DNA of 64,000 bases from Unio delphinus. Taxonomy: Eukaryota > Mollusca > Bivalvia > Unionida > Unionidae. Made by a program: the position numbers and the translations under genes. The notes beneath the pieces were generated by a model. It worked only from the letters and a program-made list of their open reading frames with translations, had not been told where the DNA came from and searched no databases. Position 1 is the stretch's first letter. Each line of letters starts with the position of its first letter. Below are positions 12,601-25,393 of the stretch, piece by piece. The stretch is taken from contig JAQISU010000022.1 in assembly GCA_029339505.1 (NCBI GenBank), forward strand, positions 16,233,501 to 16,297,500. The letters run 5' to 3'.

Positions 12601-12900
12601 TAAGCGAACAGAAACCATGTGCAATAATGCTTTTGATGATCTCAATATATTGTAATTTATCTTGAAATTAATGTTACTGTATGAGGAAAATCAGAGTAGT
12701 GTAGATTTGAATCCTGTCTAGACCATCTCTGGTCAGTAGTAATAATGTTTTTCTGGGCGTTTTACTTTGATGTTTCTGCCTACATATTATATATTCTTTC
12801 ATGCCATTAAACAACAACAATACAAAAAATGTTGTATCTGGTATGAATCCTGTTCATAAAATTTGATATTGTGATCATTTTAAATATCATTTCTGCCTAA
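9601..12900. other. 3.3 kb without a recognisable gene
   Basis: AT-rich DNA. Short open frames (11051-11338, 11430-11627, 11710-11922, all +) have no recognisable domain. A hairpin-forming cctgactt...aagtcagg pair occurs near 9952-9978. At about 12690-12820 a segment ending in a ccattaaacaacaacaat tail with a gatttgaatcc motif may be a worn SINE, too degraded to call. Confidence 0.4.
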
Positions 12901-12985
12901 GATGGACATTAAGTGCGTAAAAATCACAACATGATGAGCAGTTGGGAAATGCTGCTTATATTTTTATTTTATTTTTCTATTACAG

Positions 12986-13137
12986 ATAAAGGAGAAATAA
13001 TTGATTTCCTAAAGAATCACCTGTCGCAGTGTCTGAAGTTCCTGAATATGCAGACTGTCTGTTTAGAAACACGAACAAAACTATTTAATGAGAGAAAAAC
13101 AATAAGACAGAACATAAAAAGCATCCTAATTGGTTGA
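12986..13137 (+). other. weak candidate 3' terminal exon
   Basis: A T-rich tract with a good acceptor (tttctattacag, ending 12985) precedes about 50 codons in phase 1, ending at TGA 13135-13137. The peptide is helical and mixed-charge (GEIIDFLKNHLSQCLKFL ... LFNERKTIRQNIKSILIG), the kind of composition seen in real coding sequence. I do not recognise a family, and no upstream exon was linked to it. A 129-codon frame on the opposite strand (13017-13406) overlaps it and is equally unassigned. Confidence 0.25.
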
Positions 13138-16100
13138 TTTAGATGAAGCTTTCTTGTCGTGCCCTTATTTCTGCTATCACCTTTCCATAATATTTTAAAT
13201 TTGTAAGTATTGCCTGTATTTATCTGGCACCATTCCGCACCGCCATTGGATGCTAAAATGTTAATTCTTCTCTGGCGCTTACTTAAATGAACTTTAACGG
13301 ACATATTTCTCAAGATGGCCCCTCTTAACGTCATAAATCTGACTGCATCATTCAACATGGATGCTAGAGTAGTTACGTACAATTGAGTTGTAACTGAACT
13401 GATCATGATTCAATATATTGATTTCTGACCAGAATATTCAGAGATGGCAGTACATATCATCTGGGTGCTTGCCACAAGCATAATTTTATGGTTATATCAA
13501 ATACTCAGTGAATTAGATTTGTCCAGTAGACTAGTTAGTTCACAGACAAGCTAGATATTGGCTTCTTTTTTTACATGGATGGCATTACAATCAGTCTAGC
13601 AGCTCAATAAGTCAACATGGTTGCAGCATAGTATATCCACTTGCCAGATAGCTAAGCAAGCAGAAATGCTGTTACGTTGAGTCATACTGGCATGAACTTG
13701 ATATAAAACTTATCTTTTTTCTCAGAATTTGCACATATTACCATTGTTATGTCTATAATATGCTGACAGATGAGATCAAACTGCAGCATTATTGAAATTT
13801 GACCTAGTACTCACCATTCGCATTGCTTTATGTTTATCACAATTTGGGCCTGGTAGTTCCATGCTATCAACAATAACACATTTAAAATGTAGAAAAATAA
13901 TTATAAATATTAAAATAAAGTTGCAGTATATTTATTTATTCTAAGAATATTTATGAAACCTGGAACATGTGTAAGCAATAGTTTTGTAGTAATTATGTGA
14001 TGTCTATTGACATGTACTCTCTGCTTAATACATCTGGCTCTATCCAGGTTGCTGCAACAGCAACAATGTTCGAGGAAAATAATTTGTTAAGAATTTTGTT
14101 TCTCCTGTTGGCTGTTTACAAAATATATGTTACTTCTGTTTGATATTTAAGAATTTTGGAACATTAAAAAGGGGTTTGCCGTTGATATCATGTGACTATT
14201 GATTAAGCTATATTAAGTGATTGATTTGTAACCAAAAATTGTCTTAAATAGTTTAACTTGGTTGATACATCTTGTGGTTCTGGTTTTTATTAGCTCAGAA
14301 TAATTAAGGGTTTTAATACTTAATAAATGTACTACATTTTCCTAAACATAACTAGATTTATTTGACCTTTATTTCAGTCTGATTGAAAAGTACAACACTT
14401 CATCAAGCACTGGTGTGCATTTAAAGAATTGAGCCTTTTGTTATATGCTGTAGTTTCATCACTTTCAATAGTCAAACTTTCCTGTTATCCAGCGGTTTTA
14501 TTTATGCTATTCATATTATTTTCACTAAGCCTAATATATTGGTTTTTTGCATGAGCATGTCTGTGTGCCAGTGATTATTGTGATATATTTTGTTTCTCAC
14601 TAATATTACAGATATGCTTATTTCTGAACATGTATCTTGGTCTGAATAATGCAGTGCTTGTTGATTTTACAGTATTGGAAATAATCTCATCAGATCGCTT
14701 GAAATTCTCTTGCATTCAGGTTCAATGTAAGACAAACATGGACAAAAATCATATTTCTTAAATTGTTTATTCTCAGAAAATACAAAAGTATCATAAACAT
14801 TAACTTATGGAAAAATTGAGAAACCAGAAGGACGCTGAGATTTATGGTTATGGAAATGGACTTTCAAATTTCAGAATAAACCTGTTTCCAAATGTTTAGT
14901 TGATTTGATTTGCTTTAAACACAATAAACACAGTACTGTTTTAGATATTCAAAGATTTTAATATCCCAGGAATAAAAAGATCAATATTTGGCCAAACATT
15001 ATCATGATATGAAGACACCATTCCCTGGATTGATCTACCAGATCACTTAAGAGAACAATCAATTGTAAAATACTGCTGTAGCATGATGGTCACTTACGCA
15101 TGCAAAAACAGGATTGCTTGGATAGAAGTGGATGCAAAACTACATGCTAAATTGTCATCTTAACTCTGCATAGTAAGCAAAAATATAAATGTAGTGAAAA
15201 CAGAAATTGCATCTACAATATTCTACGTCAGAGAATCATGCATTGTACGTATGTATGTACATGTCTAAGGTATAGTATGGCTAGCGGAAGTTCACTAAGT
15301 TAACGTGTACTAACCATCTCATCTTGTTACATCCATAAGAGTAAATCTGTAATAATTCCAATGAAACTATGCAAAGAGAAGTATAATATTCGGTCATTAT
15401 TTCACACATCATATATGTCTGAATTCAATATCGCAAAAAAAATTGAAAATTACTTAAGGATTGATGAAGCACATTTATTGTTAGGTATGGATGCACTCGT
15501 TTATCGCAGGGTCATTAAATGGTACCGGTAGAGATTTCATACTGATAGAATCTGAAATTGATATGATTTTCTGCTACTGTTGTGGTTGCACAGATGGTTG
15601 TCTTGTCAAGACCTAATTCTTAAGCTAATTGTATTGAACACTTAATCCTTCCAGTTCGTCAAGCTTTTCTATATTATAACAGTAAAACTTATATTTCTGT
15701 GTAATGTTATCCATGTTAAATACCCACTAATTACCACTTAGACATATTTTGTTTGACTGGCTTCAACAACACTAATTGTTTACGAATAAGGTGGTACTTT
15801 TTATTGAAAATGGGCAACATACTTTAACAATAAGATAATTGTGTCATGATACTGTGACAACACCACCAAGTTGCATAACCATGTTGGCCCCTTTTTCTGA
15901 TTTTATAAGTAATTACTCTATAATTTGAACAACCTTTAGTTTCAAGATTGGTTTTCATTACTAGTAATGACTTGAATAGACTGATTTATAAATATTGGTC
16001 TTTTTTACCAACCAGCTCAGTGTTTGATGCTGGGTCATTCATGCCATTTGAATAGCAGAGATATGTCTGCTATAGTTGGAGCAGTGATTGTACACATAAT

Positions 16101-16510
16101 TCAATGAAAACAATCACGAAAGATAACTACTTTATTGCTGTTGTGTCAGCAATAAGAAAATTAACATTTGCCAGTTTTCTGATGAGCTGACATTTTACAA
16201 ATAAACCATTTGTGATGACTTGTATAAATAAAATTTGTGACCATTCCAGATGAATATTTATCACATATTGTTTGCATTGAAATATTGATCTGTATTATGT
16301 TACTTTAGCAAAATAGATAGATGTAATGAAGCAATCAATAAATTGTTCATCTGCTTATTTGACATCTTTTTGTAATAAATTTCACTTCTTTCAATGTAAT
16401 ATTTTTTGCCAATTCAGTTCACGAAATATAAAAAGAGATTTATATAGTGTATATAATAGATGCAATCTTGTTTAATATGACATTAAAGGCTGGGCGTTTC
16501 CAATTTTGTT
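13138..16510. other. 3.4 kb without a recognisable gene
   Basis: Uniformly AT-rich sequence with dense stops in all frames. It could be intron or intergenic DNA. No repeat family was recognised. Confidence 0.45.
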
Positions 16511-16520
16511 GATAAGTAAA

Positions 16521-16685
16521 AGTGCTGAAAACTTTCTTAGTTCTTAGTACAACTATCTTAGTACATAATGTACTGGCACATTACTGAAAGCGTCATTAGA
16601 CGTTAAACTGTTAGTGCTGAAAACTATCATAGGACATCATGTACTGGCACATTATTGAAACCATCATTTGACATTAAACCTAACA
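16521..16685. repeat. two diverged tandem copies of a ~85-bp unit
   Basis: Two head-to-tail copies share gtgctgaaaact, atgtactggcacattatt/actgaaa and cattagacgttaaac / catttgacattaaac. They differ by substitutions and a short deletion. Confidence 0.8.
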
Positions 16686-17439
16686 TTTATTTACGGCATT
16701 AATTGGTATGGGTATATTCCATCATTCCTATTTTCCCTCTAAAATCTTGGAAATAATCAGCAAGATTTTGTTGTATCTCCTGCATCAAAACTGATAAGTT
16801 GGTAGTATGGCCCTTGGTTGAACATCCGTTGTGCTTGTTATGTTCATATTTTGTATGCTTCTGAAAGCTTGTACTAAACGTGTTTGTATATGCGTACTTG
16901 CAGGTTTCATTGCGCATGTAATTTTTAGGTATATAGTACAGATTAAATATTTTTTTGCTTTCCAGTGCTGCCCACTAGCTTCGTATTGTAAATGGTTTCC
17001 CATAAATTGCTTCGCCCATTGTATGCATACGATTTTTGCAATGATCATCCTTTTTGTGAACTAATTTGAATTTGTACAGATGTGATCAGTCTGTCATTCA
17101 AGATGCCTGTCATTTTAACAATAGACAGAAAGATAAAAATGCTAAATTATCCAATTCATAAGAGATTGGTTGGGACAAAAATAATCAAGATTCACACAAG
17201 TATTGAGCCACATTTGGTTTTGCTAATGATGTAACTAGAGCCAAACAGTTTGTTAAACCTATATTTCTTAAAATATGTAACAGACAATAATCAAACCAAC
17301 AATTAAATTACAATTCAACAAGCAAATATTTCAATAGAATACAAAATGAAAATTCAAATTAAATTCCAAATAGTTCTAGATGTTCTATCACAAGTCAGAA
17401 AATAATGTTCCAAATAAATTGCAATTTCCTTGAATGATT
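16686..17439. other. noncoding stretch, no gene seen
   Basis: AT-rich DNA. Overlapping short frames on both strands (16699-17064) are not supported by any recognisable motif. Confidence 0.4.
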
Positions 17440-17449
17440 TGATATACCA

Positions 17450-17653
17450 GACTGCTGGTGGCCTAGTGGTCAGAACATCCGTCTCGGATGTGGGATGTCA
17501 CAAGTTTGAACCCTGGTCGAGTCACACCAAATACTTAAAACTGTTACTGGCAGCTACCTCGCTTGGCATTCAGCATTAACATCTTAGAGTTAGGATTGGT
17601 TGGCCTGGTGTCATGATAATGTGACTGAATGGGGCTATAAACACAAAACACCA
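17450..17653 (+). mobile_element. tRNA-derived SINE, family B, 3'-shortened, with target duplication
   Basis: The head contains A-box-like tggcctagtggtcagaac and B-box-like agtttgaaccc. The body includes gctacctcgcttggcattca and ggcctggtgtcatgataatg. It lacks the distal part (gtctgcagtg...) present in the copies at 2825 and 40952. A 10-bp direct repeat (tgatatacca) flanks it at 17440-17449 and 17654-17663, which supports insertion by target-primed reverse transcription. Confidence 0.9.
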
Positions 17654-17663
17654 TGATATACCA

Positions 17664-19055
17664 ATAGTTTTGAATGTCCTGGTATTCCAAAGAAGATGCA
17701 ATCCAGAATGTCTTTGAATGAATTCACAAAAGTCCAAGAAATATATTAAACCAAAGACAATGAGTAGTAAATCCAATGAATAATTGAAATACTTACACTT
17801 GATAATGATTTCAACAGCACAACAGTAAACTTGAAAGTTTTGCTACAACGCATCTGAAACAAAAATACTTTATTTCTTTATCAACTCCCAATTAATACAA
17901 ATTTTCACTTGACCAAACACAAACAAATGTGGATCACACCAACAACAAGAAAAACTGCTTAACTGAAAGCCAGGCTTGACCTTGAAGCTCAAGTATATTA
18001 TTATTATGTTCAAAACTCACAATTCATGTACAAATGTCAAATACGAAAAAACTAGAATCCACAACGTTTTATAAATGTTGAGCACACAGTATAAATGAAA
18101 TATGCTTAACGGGTGTTAAACTGTGTTGTGCTTGGTTTGCATTAAAAGCTGTTGACCCACAGAACGATTGTATTATTGTAACTTTAGCATTTCAGTGTTG
18201 CTTATACTGTTGCATGACCACTTACATGAAAGATGTTCATTTATCATCATTGACTATGACAATAGAGCTTATCATTTGCATAATGTCGCATTATATAGCC
18301 CGTGATCACTGTTTTGTTAAAGGAAATTAACTGTTGTCTGGAAGGATGTCACCTTTTAGAGGCTGAGGTACATAACCAATGGTTCTAATACCAGGCCAAA
18401 TGTTTTAATAAACACCCCTGTCCCTAGCCAACACACAGTGTGAAGAAGTTCATGTCAATCTTTTATTTAGTTTTTGTTTCTGCCAGTCACTTCTGATATT
18501 TCAAATTGGCTAATGACTTAAGTAAGGATATTCATTCATTACGTCTTTTTACTCAACATGCGAATAATACATCATAAACATTAGCAATAATAAAACGATG
18601 ATCAAATGTCACGTGACTACGTTTGTGTGTGTGAACGTTTGTATTGGTTTCTGTTTGCCGGTTTGGGGTGGGTTCCGGACACCCTTGATACCCCCTACCT
18701 GGCCCCGGCTTTAATAGAGAATACAGACTTTACCTTAGAATATCCAGACCTTTGTAATGTTAATTCACGTGGTTCTCCGAGTCACTACTACATGACCTTG
18801 GGAACGGCATGTCCAAATTAAGTCAAGACCCAAAGTAAATTAAATGGGCCTGAGGGCAAACATAATTTGTGGTAATGGTAGCTAACCATCAAGCAATATT
18901 TTGCTACTGGGTCCATATCTTTTTCGATGTGGTTGTGTATGGAAAGCATTAAGACATAACATGTAGGCCTATCTGGGGTGGGGGTGGCGTATTTTTGTTC
19001 TAAAATAATCACAGTTAATTCAAAGGGGATAAAACATTTGCAACCTGTATCGTCT
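17664..19055. other. noncoding stretch, no gene seen
   Basis: AT-rich sequence. The frame at 18606-18821 (+, 71 codons) has no recognisable domain. Confidence 0.4.
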
Positions 19056-19059
19056 TTTT

Positions 19060-19570
19060 AGGGTCTCCCAAATGATGCATTTTGGTATGCATATTAATCA
19101 TTGAATGTTTGGCTAGAATATATTAGAATATTAGCATATATGCTTAAGTGGACGATCTTTAATTTACAGCTTTAGGTAGACCAAATTATATCTTTTTAAT
19201 TATACAAAGCATCAAAATATATCCAACGATTCTTAAAAGTAACCAACATTTATATGCTTTTCACATATTAAATCTTCAGTTCATGGTCTCCTAAACGATG
19301 CAGGTTGGCATAGATATTTATATAGAACGGTCTTCATTAAGCTAGAAGTTATGAATATACATTTTTAAAAGCAGCAGTAAGTAGACTATCCTAAATTTGC
19401 AGCATTAGGTAGACCAAAGCGTATCGTACTAATTATACAAAAGCACTACTAAAGATTTGTTGAAGTAACAAACATTTATATCATTTTTACAACTTACGTC
19501 TTCAGATTAAAGTCTTCCAAATGATGCAGTTTTGCATAGATATTTAAATATATAACGGTCTTCATTAAAG
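19060..19570. repeat. ~225-bp tandem repeat, about 2.3 copies
   Basis: Diverged tandem units start at about 19060, 19285 and 19511, each opening with a gtct(c/t)cc(a/t)aa(a/c)gatgca-type sequence. The first two contain ggtagaccaaa, aattatacaaa(g/a)ca and aacatttatat at matching places. The array ends at about 19570 within the third unit. Confidence 0.8.
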
Positions 19571-19750
19571 GAATAGGGAACTTACAGTTAACGTTGTGGT
19601 TATATTACTCATTTTGATGCCCATGATAAATTAAATAATAGTTTAGGCGACCCAGTTGCATTGAAAACAATGTACAGTACATTAAAGGGTATGAATTGCG
19701 TGAGCGTTCTGATATGCATATTTGTCGAGTAGAAACGAGGCTGAATAAAT

Positions 19751-19758
19751 GTGACGTC
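19751..19758. promoter_or_regulatory. CRE-like palindrome TGACGTCA
   Basis: A perfect 8-bp TGACGTCA lies about 115 bp upstream of the THAP-like fragment. Such sites bind CREB/ATF-type factors in animals. An 8-mer can occur by chance, so function is not implied. Confidence 0.2.
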
Positions 19759-19873
19759 ACATGATCTTTAGCAGCTATTGGCCATTGCTCATCATCATGT
19801 TGATCCACTGTGCTTGAGAGTAGGCAGATTATTAGTGTTTATATTTGAGTTTATTTTCCAAGAATCTTCCAAA

Positions 19874-19963
19874 ATTCCTCACTGTGCAGCGTTTGGATGC
19901 AACAACAATTCGACTAGTAAATGTTTCCGATTTAATGAACTTAAACTTAAATATACTGGCTGA
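19874..19963 (+). pseudogene. THAP zinc-finger-like N-terminal fragment
   Basis: The frame reads PHCAAFGCNNNSTSKCFRF, which resembles the start of the THAP DNA-binding domain (C-x(2-4)-C at the N-terminus, then a serine/phenylalanine-rich stretch). In typical THAP proteins this begins at the initiator methionine; here the matching codon is ATT and the frame stops at TGA 19961-19963, only 29 codons on. The second half of the C2CH module and the AVPTIF motif are absent. It may be a decayed fragment, a piece of a THAP-bearing transposon, or chance similarity. Confidence 0.3.
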
Positions 19964-21881
19964 GTAAAGACAATTGTTACGAGACAATACCATCCTGTTT
20001 AATGTTACTATCGTTGATTTGCCCTCCCTGATGCGAAACACATATCAGTTTTCATGATGTACATGAAATGACAGCCAACATCTTCAGATTGTTAAGACAG
20101 CTGAAAACACATAACAAGTCGAAATTTGAAATATACGTCACTGCGAAATAATTCTAAATAGTTTCTTTTCTAGAATTGTCTCGATGTGTCAACACATGTC
20201 TGCTAAATATGTATTTGGAAGTTATATTATTTAACTGGATCATCGAGCTACACAAACCATTGCCATAATCCAATGATTAACAACTTTTACTCTCTCATAA
20301 TGATTATTTCTAATCAACCAAGACAAGTAAAGTACAGCCAGTTTTGTGGCAAGGGCTTCAACAAGGTCCCCACGCAAACATTTTATTGTGATGTTCTGTT
20401 CCTTACACTGCAATTAGCTGTAGGTATCGCGAAATTGGTGACGGAACATTTGTTGCTAACTATACGATCTCATAATTATATATTGTTCTACATATTATAA
20501 ATGATATTGAAATCGAATTCGAGGCAAAGTTCATACCAAACCCAGCATAAATATGTTGAATTACCTGAGCTCCGGCTGTTTATAAATCATGATGTATAAC
20601 CCATACAGACCACATTATTATACCTGTCGTCAGCAACAGACAATGAGTGATGGTGTCACTGTCTGGTGGGAGAAAGGATCGTGATTTGTGTACTGTAGGC
20701 CTGAATGTCATTTGGATGTAACGTTATTCTTGGGTTCTACGGCACATAGGCAATGTGGCTTCATAATATACTCTGTGTCATATGGTATGCTTTGAGTCAA
20801 GATCCTGACATATGACATCAATATATCCGCTTACGTCAGAATCTTTGTTTGCCAGACGATGCAGAGGGAAATGTTGGTGTTATACAGTGTCCACCTTTTA
20901 GGTGGCACTTGAAACACAATAAACGAACATATTCATTACACGTCATGGAGATAATAATGCTTTTGAAAAAGAGGGACAAACTGTTTGCTAAAGTCATTGG
21001 CTCAATTTGCAACTATTGGAACACTTCGAATCCTCATCATCTAGAGACTATGAATACAAAGTGACCTTCCAATTGATCGCTGACCTGCTATGTTACGGCA
21101 TTATGTCTCTAACAACAAAGCGATTGTCTGTAATGCAAATGCTGGCATTGTATCTTCCCTAAATATTTTACTTTTAACCACCAATCGGATTGTATGAGGA
21201 CAGCATGACAATTCTCAGTCTCAAACTTGCAATTCAGTTATGATTTTACCCCTAAGAATGTATCAATCTTGCTTACATCGAGTGTTTTCATACTGAAATG
21301 ATTCGCCACAAACATAAAAGAATATGCGTATTGTGAAGATGAGCCTCTCTTACACCAATTTTGCAGTCCATGTCCTTTGCTATCTTGTCATAATAAACAT
21401 AGACTATTTTTTTAGTCAAGTTTAAGTTGTGTTGACTTTATTCATTTCATATTTAAATCACTAATTTAGGTATCGGATTGAAGATAAACCATTTTTACCG
21501 GTTACAAGTGCTGCATTTAGGTTAACTAAAAAATACTAGACTGAAGTAATCACTAGTATTATTTTCTTGCACAGATATATTACTTGAAAAATACTTTAAA
21601 TATTTTGTAGATATGTACGCATGCCTTCTCTATATCTTTTTCGCTCATCATCCCTGCAGCTTTAAACTTTCCAAGTAAAGCACCTCTTTTTTTCGTGACA
21701 CTCTCTCCTAACATAATCTTCTTTTCGGTCCAGATTTCATATCTTTTTTTCTTTACTTTTCAATCATCCCCATGTATGCTATACACCATAAGGCCTATAA
21801 TGAATTAGTGATACATAAAAGACGACTGTTAACGGAAATATTCTAGCATCTCATTTGCTGCAAGCGTCTTTCACACTTTTA
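19964..21881. other. noncoding stretch up to the visible palindrome boundary
   Basis: AT-rich sequence with no gene recognised. The position 21882 is set only by the end of the window on the other arm, so the inverted repeat may well continue leftwards into this stretch. Confidence 0.45.
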
Positions 21882-24720
21882 TACCTGATCAACTCAGTAT
21901 CTAACCGCATACGCAGCTGATACGTTGAACTATATGGAGCTCTGTTTAAAATATATTGAAATGAAATATAAAAGTGTTGGGACGAGTGAAGTGTTGACTT
22001 CACAAAATGTAAGCGTTTTGCCAACACAGGTAAATAATACAAATCTCATCTACTTCACCATTGAATTTGACAATACAACTGATTGAGGTTTTCAATTGAC
22101 AGACGTAACAGGAGTAAAATAGTACTGATGCATGTTAACTCCTGTTTAGTGCTAAGTGTATAAGTGGAACAAGCTCGGACGCAGTGACAGGTGTTTCAAA
22201 GCCTGGTCACCTAATAAATGCTATGAGTAACTATTTTCATTTAGAATTACCTTCAAGATTTGATTACCTAATTTGCTAAAATCAGGCTTCATTAGTTGAT
22301 TATTCTACATTTGTAATAAAGTTTCCTTTGTGTCTTACGTATCTTAAACCAGGCCCATGTTTCACAAGAATGTGAAGCAAATGCGTTCTTTTTATCAATG
22401 CATCAGAGCTAACTACTTTAATATCTTTTTGATGCAGATCTTTACACTTATTCAGTTTTCTAATTGAATAAACGTAATAACACCACTACAATTTTATTTA
22501 AAAACAAATCTTAAGAAAATTAGGTATGAAATTCGTTACCCAAAACATTCTTACCTTGAAATGCACTTTGCTCTGTGTGTTATATATGATTATGCAGCTT
22601 TTAATACATATTTAAAATAGAGGTTTGTCGGATGTATCAGACACGTATTTGATTGCCTTTGGTAGGAATATATGTGAAAACACCTTGTTGTAATATACAA
22701 ATTATTTCCATTGCTAAATTTAGGGTTCTAGCTAAACAAAATCCCATGTCCATCGGCAAACTTGTATGCGACTTATCTCGGCATCTACTTTGCATACTAA
22801 TTGATATCGTAACATCACGACCTGAAACATATAGTCCCATTAAATGTTTAGTTTTCACTCTATCTCGCTCTCCCACGGATTCTTTTGTATTTTCTAAAAC
22901 AATTCGACAGTTTTTTCCACATATCATTAACCTCATAGTTTCTCAACACAACTAAATATGTATGTTGAAATGTTCATGCCTCATCATTATCTTTTCATTA
23001 TTTATTATATCCTGAACAATAGTAAAACAAATGGCGTATGTAACGATATTTACGAATTGAAAACTAACAAAACATGCAATCAATAGGTGAGGTAAAATGA
23101 ATCTACAGCAATGTTTGCACAGGGTATTGGTCAGTAAAAAACACGCGTCAACACAGGGTTGTTTTAATAGTCTAGACATTACTTAACATTTAAAACGTGA
23201 AAGTGAATGTATTTTATATTTAATAGGAAAAGCTGCGGATCTACAAACAACACCTGTTCCAAAAAGAATAATCTGATCTGATCTGATTAGTTTGTTCTAT
23301 ATTCTGTTTCCTACTTAAGTAGCACTCTTTCTCCATGAAAATCATTGCATGCCAAGCATCTGGAAGGAGAAGTAAAGAATAAACCATCAGCTTTATAACA
23401 GTTTCTTTGTGGTACTTAGGTGAGTGAATATACATTGATTATAATTTCAGAAACTGCAGTTCTAATCATTTTTACAATAGTGTCTTCTAAATGTATTGCA
23501 TTATTATATTGTACAATTTCTTTCCGGATTTGTTTCCTGGAAAGTTGCTGAAAATCATTCAGTCAGCAATGATTATGTTAGAACGCGACACAAAATGTGT
23601 TGTCATCCTACAACTGCCAATCTTTCACTATATTTGGAAATATTTGAAGACGTTATTGCAAGTCTTGCTTATATTGTCGAAAACTGGCAGAACATTAACC
23701 TTGGACTACGGTAGAGCCTATAAGAATGATTTAATTATTTTCTTATAGTATGATGCGTTAATGTTCCTTATATTCAGATAAGATTTAAGGGTCCTCCAAA
23801 TCAATTGAATTTTACGACAGATGCTTAGATTGTGCGCAGCTTTGCATTTTGCAACTCAGTGTTACATAAGAGAGTATTTTCCCATAGATGTCTGACCATT
23901 CAATCCTTTAACAGACACCAGTTGTACCTTTATTTAAAGATGATTAACTATTGACACGTACAGATATGGTACTGTTTATCTGAAGTAAAATCCTGCATAC
24001 GAGACATGCAATGTTGTATCGTTTGAAAACCATTTGGTAACTCAAAATGAAATATGAACCTTATGTGTAAAATGACTTTTCTATGATTTGTATAATGATA
24101 GTACCCAAGAGTTTGAACTGACTTCAATTTGAGTACAAAAGAGCAAAAAAAGGGCGAAGATATTACAAATATTTGACTTGTGAATGACTTAATGTACAAT
24201 AATATTATGTTAAAGTAAAAATTATCTTTGATTTATTATGTTGCATCTGAAAGAAGAAAAGTCGTTCTACGAAGTCGTCATAAGTTTGTTTTGAATGATA
24301 TAATTGGCTGGTATTAAGATTCCGATGTTGGGCAATAGACGTCACATGTTCACGATTGTATTTAATGGAATGAATTGTCTATCTTTGGTCAAAGAACTTC
24401 TATTTTCAAATTATTGTCTTTAATTTGTTAACCTAGAATATTGTATGTTTTGTTTCCGATATTGGCATTATTTTGTTAATTTTCAGGAATATTGTCGCAC
24501 TTCTTGATTGTTCATAAATTCTTACAAGCTATATTGATGTGGCTATTTACATTCTTACCACTGAACTGGATCACTAAATGTTTTAGCTTTGATTTGCTTG
24601 AATTGGAGATATCAAAAAAGTTCCTAATCTCTGAATCCATTTCCTTGGAGTTCTAAGCAGGGTACTATATCAAAGGTAGTCATAGCCTTACCTAGAATTA
24701 CATTGTGATTCTTTGAAAAA
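21882..24720. other. outer left arm, no recognised gene
   Basis: AT-rich sequence diverging 5-8% from the right arm. Open frames at 23241-23435 (-) and 23491-23748 (+) are present in both arms, but most differences inside them change amino acids, so they show no sign of protein-level constraint. Confidence 0.45.
22697..22708. other. empty SINE target site in the left arm
   Basis: The 12 bases acaaattatttc occur once here. In the right arm the same 12 bases (as gaaataatttgt) are duplicated on both sides of a family-A SINE (62891-62902 and 63168-63179). This is the pre-insertion state. Confidence 0.93.
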
Positions 24721-24724
24721 AGCC

Positions 24725-25160
24725 CTGTTATTTGCAGGTAACAAAATACTAACAATAATAAATAAGTTATGTAAATTATATTGGGTTGAAACTTTGTGAT
24801 ATCTGTCTTGTAATAGGTTTAAATAATAATATCCATGAAAAAAAAAACATGAAACCAATTTGTAATTTGATACTTCCTTTACAGGTATTATTACAGCAAC
24901 TACTGATGTGATCTAAGCAATGTGCCAAATCATGCCACAAATAAATTTACTTACAATGACATTGTGTCTCTTTCATTATGTGCCCTTATATTCGCGGGTA
25001 ACATAAATATATTGAATATGTAACTAATACGATCTCCATCAGAGATTAGATAGAATAATAATATCTATGGAAATAATGTGAAACGATACCGTTTCATTAA
25101 TCAAGAATTTGCAATTTCAAACTTTACACACTAATATTATTACAGCAACTACTAATGTCA
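24725..25160. repeat. diverged tandem duplication upstream of the secreted-protein gene
   Basis: Two adjacent segments share g(c/g)gggtaaca at the start (about 24737 and 24995), an aataataatatc(c/t)atg(a/g)aa middle and ttattacagcaactact(g/a)atgt at the end (24889 and 25137). The second copy ends just before the first coding exon, so the duplicated unit may include 5' sequence of that gene. The same arrangement is present in the right arm at about 60427-60860. Confidence 0.6.
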
Positions 25161-25208
25161 CTTCAATATATATATTTTTTTAGACTGCTGGAAGTACAGG
25201 TGATCAAT

Positions 25209-25338
25209 ATGAAGACTTTGGCCGTTCTTGCTATCGCTGTCAGCCTTATCAGCGTGCAGGGATTCTCGATAAATAAAGAAGTCCACGATACTGATCATGA
25301 ACTTGACAATGGTAAGATACATTTACAATGTATTTCCT

Positions 25339-25393
<55 letters not shown>

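Noticed and set aside
12690..12820. Degraded SINE copy
   Set aside because: Only a possible B-box-like gatttgaatcc and a ccattaaacaacaacaat tail are visible, not enough to assign it to either family.
13017..13406. 129-codon minus-strand frame
   Set aside because: The longest frame in the single-copy region, but no recognisable domain, start context or splice sites. It overlaps the candidate exon on the other strand.
23241..23748. Frames conserved in both arms (64, 85 and 72 codons) as genes
   Set aside because: In this 4-8% diverged part of the arms most substitutions inside the frames change amino acids, and one reading gains a stop in the left arm. They look like chance frames preserved only by the duplication.
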